Source of the DNA: Nemertoderma westbladi
Taxonomy: Eukaryota; Xenacoelomorpha; Nemertodermatida; Nemertodermatidae
Direction: 5' to 3'
NCBI GenBank assembly: GCA_032718475.1
Contig: JAUCBJ010003869.1
Coordinates: forward strand, 1 to 23,985
DNA length: 23,985 nt
Under the pieces are notes generated by a model. It was not told the DNA's origin. It searched no databases and was given only the letters and a program-made list of their open reading frames with translations. Both the position numbers and the translations under genes were made by a program. The first letter of the stretch is position 1; every line of letters begins with the position of its first letter. Of the stretch, positions 20,600-23,985 are shown in pieces.

Positions 20600-20811
20600 G
20601 TTGCTGATTCTGGGGGAGTCGACATCATATAAAGTATCGATGTTTGTCGATAGGATTAGGTGTGACCTAGTGTATCTGTTGCTGAGTAATCGACCCTTTT
20701 GCATCCCTCTTTGGCCGTACTGTATGTTTTTCTCCCGGTTCACAGACACTTCGCAGTGTTGTATGTAATCGTAATGTTAGTCAATAACAGCGTTTTGGTT
20801 TTTGGTTACAG
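20600..20811 (+). other. Probable intron end before the orphan exon
   Basis: Unremarkable sequence ending GTTTTTGGTTACAG, a good splice acceptor. Confidence 0.45.
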
Positions 20812-20973
20812 CGCTATGAAAACGCGGTGACAGCGAGGCTGTCAGAGTGGGTTCAAAATGCGAAGGCGAAACCACCGCGTTATGAGGTATTACAGTATTT
20901 ATCGAATATACCTGAATTGATATTTGTGGCTGATAGTAACGGAGGGGAGCCGATGGCAGTGGCGACTAGATAA
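20812..20973 (+). CDS. Terminal coding exon of an unidentified gene
   Basis: Follows a good acceptor (GGTTTTTGGTTACAG) and is open in phase 0 for 53 residues to TAA at 20971-20973. It starts RYENAVTARLSEWVQNAKAK, continues PPRYEVLQYLSNIPELIF, and ends EPMAVATR. The composition is protein-like, with amphipathic helices, Trp and Tyr, balanced charge and GC-rich codons (GCG, CCG) unlike the flanking AT-rich DNA. I do not recognise the family. It has no in-frame ATG before the core, so it needs upstream exons, which I could not find between 15960 and 20600. They may lie farther upstream or be short. It could also be an alternative last exon of the NHS-like gene, but no strong phase-0 donor was seen there. 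Confidence 0.55.
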   Translation, partial: RYENAVTARLSEWVQNAKAKPPRYEVLQYLSNIPELIFVADSNGGEPMAVATR

Positions 20974-21139
20974 GCAGAACTCATGAGAATGTTGGAGGAA
21001 AAATAACTTTTTTAAAAACCTTTATTGAACATTATTGTAATATTACAATTATTTTGTGGTACATTCATAACGTGGAGAAGGTTGATCTACATCACTTTAC
21101 ATTGATTGATTACTCTGCAACGGTCGGAGGGGAGGGAGA

Positions 21140-21156
21140 GGGGGGGGGGGGGGGGG
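21140..21156 (+). repeat. Homopolymer G17
   Basis: Uninterrupted 17-G run inside a G-rich stretch (GGAGGGGAGGGAGAG before it), followed by TGGTGTTGGTGTTGG. Confidence 0.9.
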
Positions 21157-21483
21157 TGGTGTTGGTGTTGGTGTAGCCGCACCGGTACTGCAAACAACGC
21201 TAACTTTTACTTCGTTTATCCATGCAACAAAACCTATTGGCATACATAGACACAGATTGCAACCTCTGTTAATAATTTACGATTATTAAAAACAACTCGA
21301 ACCTTCCGTCGCGCGATACGATAACATTTCCTTCAGACAGCATTATACTGCACATACAAACAGCTGGTCCGTCCAACACACTCCACGTGTCTTTCGTTTT
21401 TTAGCACGAGTGCCTGTTGTGTATATACATACAGTACAGTTTGTGAGTTCCCATCACAACCATAGTGGGGCCTACAATACTGT

Positions 21484-21680
21484 ACTCACAAGTAAAAGTA
21501 AAGTAAGGTTGTTTTCTCTGGCCTTTAGGCTAGCGATTACACACAAAGTCTTAGCACCTTATTTCCCGTGCGGTCCCCCCAGTATTCTGCTCCCCAAAGG
21601 AAACTTGTACTCATTTATGGATCATGCATGGATGAAAGGCAGAGATGCTGCACCCCGTCTGGTCACTAAAATTCACAACT
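21484..21680 (-). mobile_element. SINE body fragment, same family as 1440-1722
   Basis: Shared blocks with the first copy include AGTAAAGT, GATTACACACAAAGTCT (GATTACGCACAAAGTCT in copy 1), GTGCGGTCCCCC, TTCTGCTCCCCA and GCAGAGATGC, in the same order. The tRNA-like head is missing, as expected for 5' truncation. Confidence 0.7.
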
Positions 21681-21865
21681 AAATTCACTAGCCTTTGTAT
21701 TGAAACAGTGTGAGTTGCCACGCGTTTGCAAGGTTTGTGATATTCCAGTGAATTTTTGTGAATACATGTGATATTATGCATTATTATCTGTAAACATTGA
21801 CAGGCGGCACCAACCATCCACGAAATATAAACATCCTCGTTTAGCTTCTAACGTTTTTATTTTTA

Positions 21866-21881
21866 GGGGGGGGGGGGGGGG
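21866..21881 (+). repeat. Homopolymer G16
   Basis: Uninterrupted 16-G run, again on the plus strand. Confidence 0.9.
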
Positions 21882-23051
21882 TGCAAGCCATAAAGTCAGA
21901 GAGCTTAGAGTATAGGGACCGCAATATCAACGACTGTCCGTCGGTCGGTCTCTCAGTCTGTCGGGTAATGTATTGTGTGCTATTTTTTGGTGCTGATTTT
22001 AATTTCTGTGTTCGCCTAGTTTGCGTTGTTCTGCGATGCACAATATTCTCCCAATTGGTTGTTTATAATCCGTTAAAGCCCGCTATTACGGTCGGAATAC
22101 CGGTTCCATGTTTTCCGCTCTAATGTGCGTCTCGTGCTGCGCGAAGGCCACATGATCGTGTAATTATTGGTAGTTTACAAATATAGTACTAGTGGCGTGC
22201 AATCACGCGGGTTGTAAATCTTCAATCTTTAGATCACTTATCTTAATTAATTAATATAAATTTAAATAATGTAAGTTAAAAAATAAGTTAAATAATATTT
22301 AACTTTTTAAATCACCTTGTTCCTTTAGGCCTGACAATGATACAATTTTCTAAAACATTTTAATTTTGTTGGAAATATTTGTTGTAGGCAATGTCAACTA
22401 TATTCCATTTCTACACAACACAGACAGCTATCATCAGCTGAAACAAAAATACCTACGTTTCCCTCTCATGATTCTAATTACACCAATTATTATAGTACTA
22501 CAGTTGAAGGCCTACATTATTACTTAAATTCATTCACCTGGAATTAGTAATAAATTCACATTCGCCCATACCTTGACTGAGAAGACTTATCAGCTGTATG
22601 AAATATTTAACACACACTAAATGCTACCTTATGAAGAATTTCAAGTTTGTAAGGGAGTGGAGTTTAGGCAGTAGGGCCTAAGCAAACAGTATGGGTGTAC
22701 TAAGTACAATTATCTTGGCAACCTCAATCGATTTATACTAAGCCTGTGTAGAAATCCATTACATAAGCCATTTTTCATCATGAACAGAACACCAGCTGTT
22801 ATTGGTGTTATTTTCCCATTGCGTCTATGGCACTTTTCGTTTATTTCATTTTTTTGCAAAAACTAATCACTGTATTCTTCTGAAAATCTATTTATACACG
22901 CATTCATACCATACACTACAGGAGGGTACTAAAAACAACCGACAACAGACCGACAATCAAACATACACGATTTTCTTACAGTAAGTAAATCTGAAGATTT
23001 ACAAATTAAAAAAAACGGATTAAGTCTAATATTAATTATTAATCTAACAAG

Positions 23052-23252
23052 ATGCACTTTAAGTTGATATTATGTATCGTTCTGTTAAACATCTGTTTGA
23101 CCCTTGGCGCGAAACTTCCATACCATGTTGTGGCGAAATCCGAGGCTGATGGATTCCTGAAGGTGCGATCTAAGCGGGGAAAGTGGAACGAAGGAGAGAG
23201 GGAGACTCATGAGGACGGTATGGAATCGCCTAGGCCCTGCTGCTCGGTGCTG
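23052..23252 (+). CDS. Secreted cysteine-rich peptide precursor, exon 1
   Basis: ATG in good context (AACAAG before it) starts a clear signal peptide, MHFKLILCIVLLNICLTLGA, with cleavage likely after GA at 20. A short pro-region follows (KLPYHVVAKSEADGFLKVRS), then a dibasic KRG site at about residues 41-43. After an acidic linker comes RPCCSVL, ending exactly at a phase-0 GTTAGT donor (23253). This exon gives 67 residues. An alternative phase-1 donor (GTATGG, 23218) would join exon 2 in a frame that stops early and lacks the cysteines, so I prefer 23253. Together with exon 2 it makes a 102-residue precursor of the neuropeptide, growth-factor or antimicrobial type. The family is unknown. Confidence 0.6.
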
Positions 23253-23713
23253 GTTAGTACTGTATATACTGTACTGTAGAAGCCCCGATAGACTTATTAA
23301 CGTCAAAAGGATGCAGTTTGTGATATCAAACTACATGAACTGGATTTACTTTAAGTATACAGTACAGTGTAGTTTTGTCGACAAGCCGGGAAGCCGACAC
23401 AGCATTCTTGAAAATGCAGCTGCAATGCAGCATATGCCGATCCTGGTAGTAGATATACAGTAGTAGGGCCTTCAGTGTACTTCAAACAACATGTTGCAAT
23501 TAATATACTAATTACAATGAAATTAATGTCGCCCTAGAATTAATCTGCTTTAGAGAATTACTTTTCCAACTACAGTAAATAGAACAGCAGTGCAGTATTT
23601 ATAAAAGTATTATTAATATAATATTAGATTATATGAATTAGGAATTACAGTAATTACAGTATATATACATGATAGGATTGTGATAACAAATGGGTTTGTT
23701 GTTATGTTTCTAG
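23253..23713 (+). other. Intron of the cysteine-rich peptide gene
   Basis: 461 bases from GTTAGT to TTATGTTTCTAG. It contains many TACAGTA/TACTGTA words and otherwise looks like AT-rich intron. Confidence 0.5.
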
Positions 23714-23821
23714 TCCATACATACTCGCAGAGAAGATATAGAAGAATGCTTCGCTGGAGAATGTAGAGGAATGCACTATACTGCAGTTGCCAATATATTT
23801 AGATGCAACAGGGGCTGTTGA
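23714..23821 (+). CDS. Secreted cysteine-rich peptide precursor, exon 2
   Basis: In phase 0 the exon reads SIHTRREDIEECFAGECRGM, then HYTAVANIFRCNRGC and TGA (23819-23821), 35 residues. With the CC of exon 1, the region after the KR site has six cysteines spaced CC-x14-C-x4-C-x13-C-x3-C, enough for three disulfides. The Cys residues fall only in this frame, and the stop directly after the last Cys is typical of small secreted disulfide peptides. A second basic site (RR) lies six residues before the third Cys. The spacing does not match insulin/relaxin A chains, ShK, defensins or CHH as I know them, so no family is named. Confidence 0.6.
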   Translation, partial: SIHTRREDIEECFAGECRGMHYTAVANIFRCNRGC

Positions 23822-23985
23822 TTTGCTAGAAGACAACTACTCTACTCTAAGGACATCACCGCAGTTACAGAGATCTCTGAGACTATATTTATTCGTTATC
23901 TATCAATGGTGGTAGTTGTTGTATACTCTGTGTAGCCCATTATAGATGTGTATAAGCAATACGGTACAAATCTAATATATATAAA
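23822..23985 (+). other. 3' UTR of the cysteine-rich peptide gene, to window end
   Basis: No further coding sequence. No canonical AATAAA before the window ends, so cleavage may occur outside it. Confidence 0.4.

Larger units (their letters stand above)
20974..23051. other. Intergenic DNA with repeats, no gene recognised
   Basis: Holds G runs at 21140-21156 and 21866-21881, a SINE body fragment (21484-21680), a GTCGGTCGGTCTCTCAGTCT-type simple stretch near 21939, and very AT-rich DNA from 22230 to 22320. Just before 23052, a TTTTCTTACAG-TAAGTAAA phrase (22972-22988) could be a splice acceptor for the 5' UTR of the next gene, but this is not established. Confidence 0.5.

Noticed and set aside
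23209-23463. 84-residue open frame overlapping exon 1 of the peptide gene
   Set aside because: It runs through the proposed intron in another frame, with no domain or signal.

Overview
The window looks like nuclear DNA of an invertebrate animal. It is AT-rich, with GT-AG introns, AATAAA poly(A) signals, a tRNA-derived SINE, a decayed LINE and several long G homopolymers. A tunicate-like invertebrate deuterostome is my best guess, from gene content and texture only. No species is claimed.

Layout. Positions 1-4450 hold two diverged direct copies of a block of about 1.1-1.3 kb (1-1345 and 3345-4450). Between them lie a SINE and a minus-strand, intronless gene (1976-2764) for a small type I membrane protein of the cation-dependent mannose-6-phosphate receptor (MRH domain) type. 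From 4530 to 15438 runs the 3' part of a plus-strand spliced gene. Its exons, 4530-4658, 4838-4972, 6106-6229 and a giant terminal exon 11544-15438, join in consistent phases. A DGYYTSFHFD motif followed directly by a giant exon suggests the NHS (Nance-Horan syndrome)/NHSL/Drosophila Guk-holder family of actin and WAVE-complex regulators. Its 5' exons, including any WAVE-homology domain, are not seen.

Two splicing features of this gene stand out. One is a candidate 15-nt in-frame microexon at 8775-8789. The other is a tandem triplication of the acceptor of exon 6106, giving competing acceptors at 5958, 6031 and 6106. The introns carry a 5'-truncated, frameshifted LINE (about 6600-8605, antisense), a G21 run, a hexanucleotide repeat and a five-unit array of inverted CCAAT boxes. 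The giant exon contains a 16-copy in-frame PPPKPVGQTQ-type repeat and an RVxF-like site, both candidate protein-docking elements.

From 15960 to 23050 the sequence is mostly repeats and unassigned AT-rich DNA. It includes a 17-copy 46-bp minisatellite (19818-20599), a second SINE body copy, more G runs, and one convincing but orphan terminal coding exon (20812-20973). At the right end is a two-exon gene (23052-23252 + 23714-23821) for a small secreted cysteine-rich peptide of 102 residues that I cannot assign to a family.

The genes do not form an obvious functional unit. The mannose-6-phosphate-receptor-like gene is probably nested in, or immediately upstream of, the NHS-like gene on the opposite strand.
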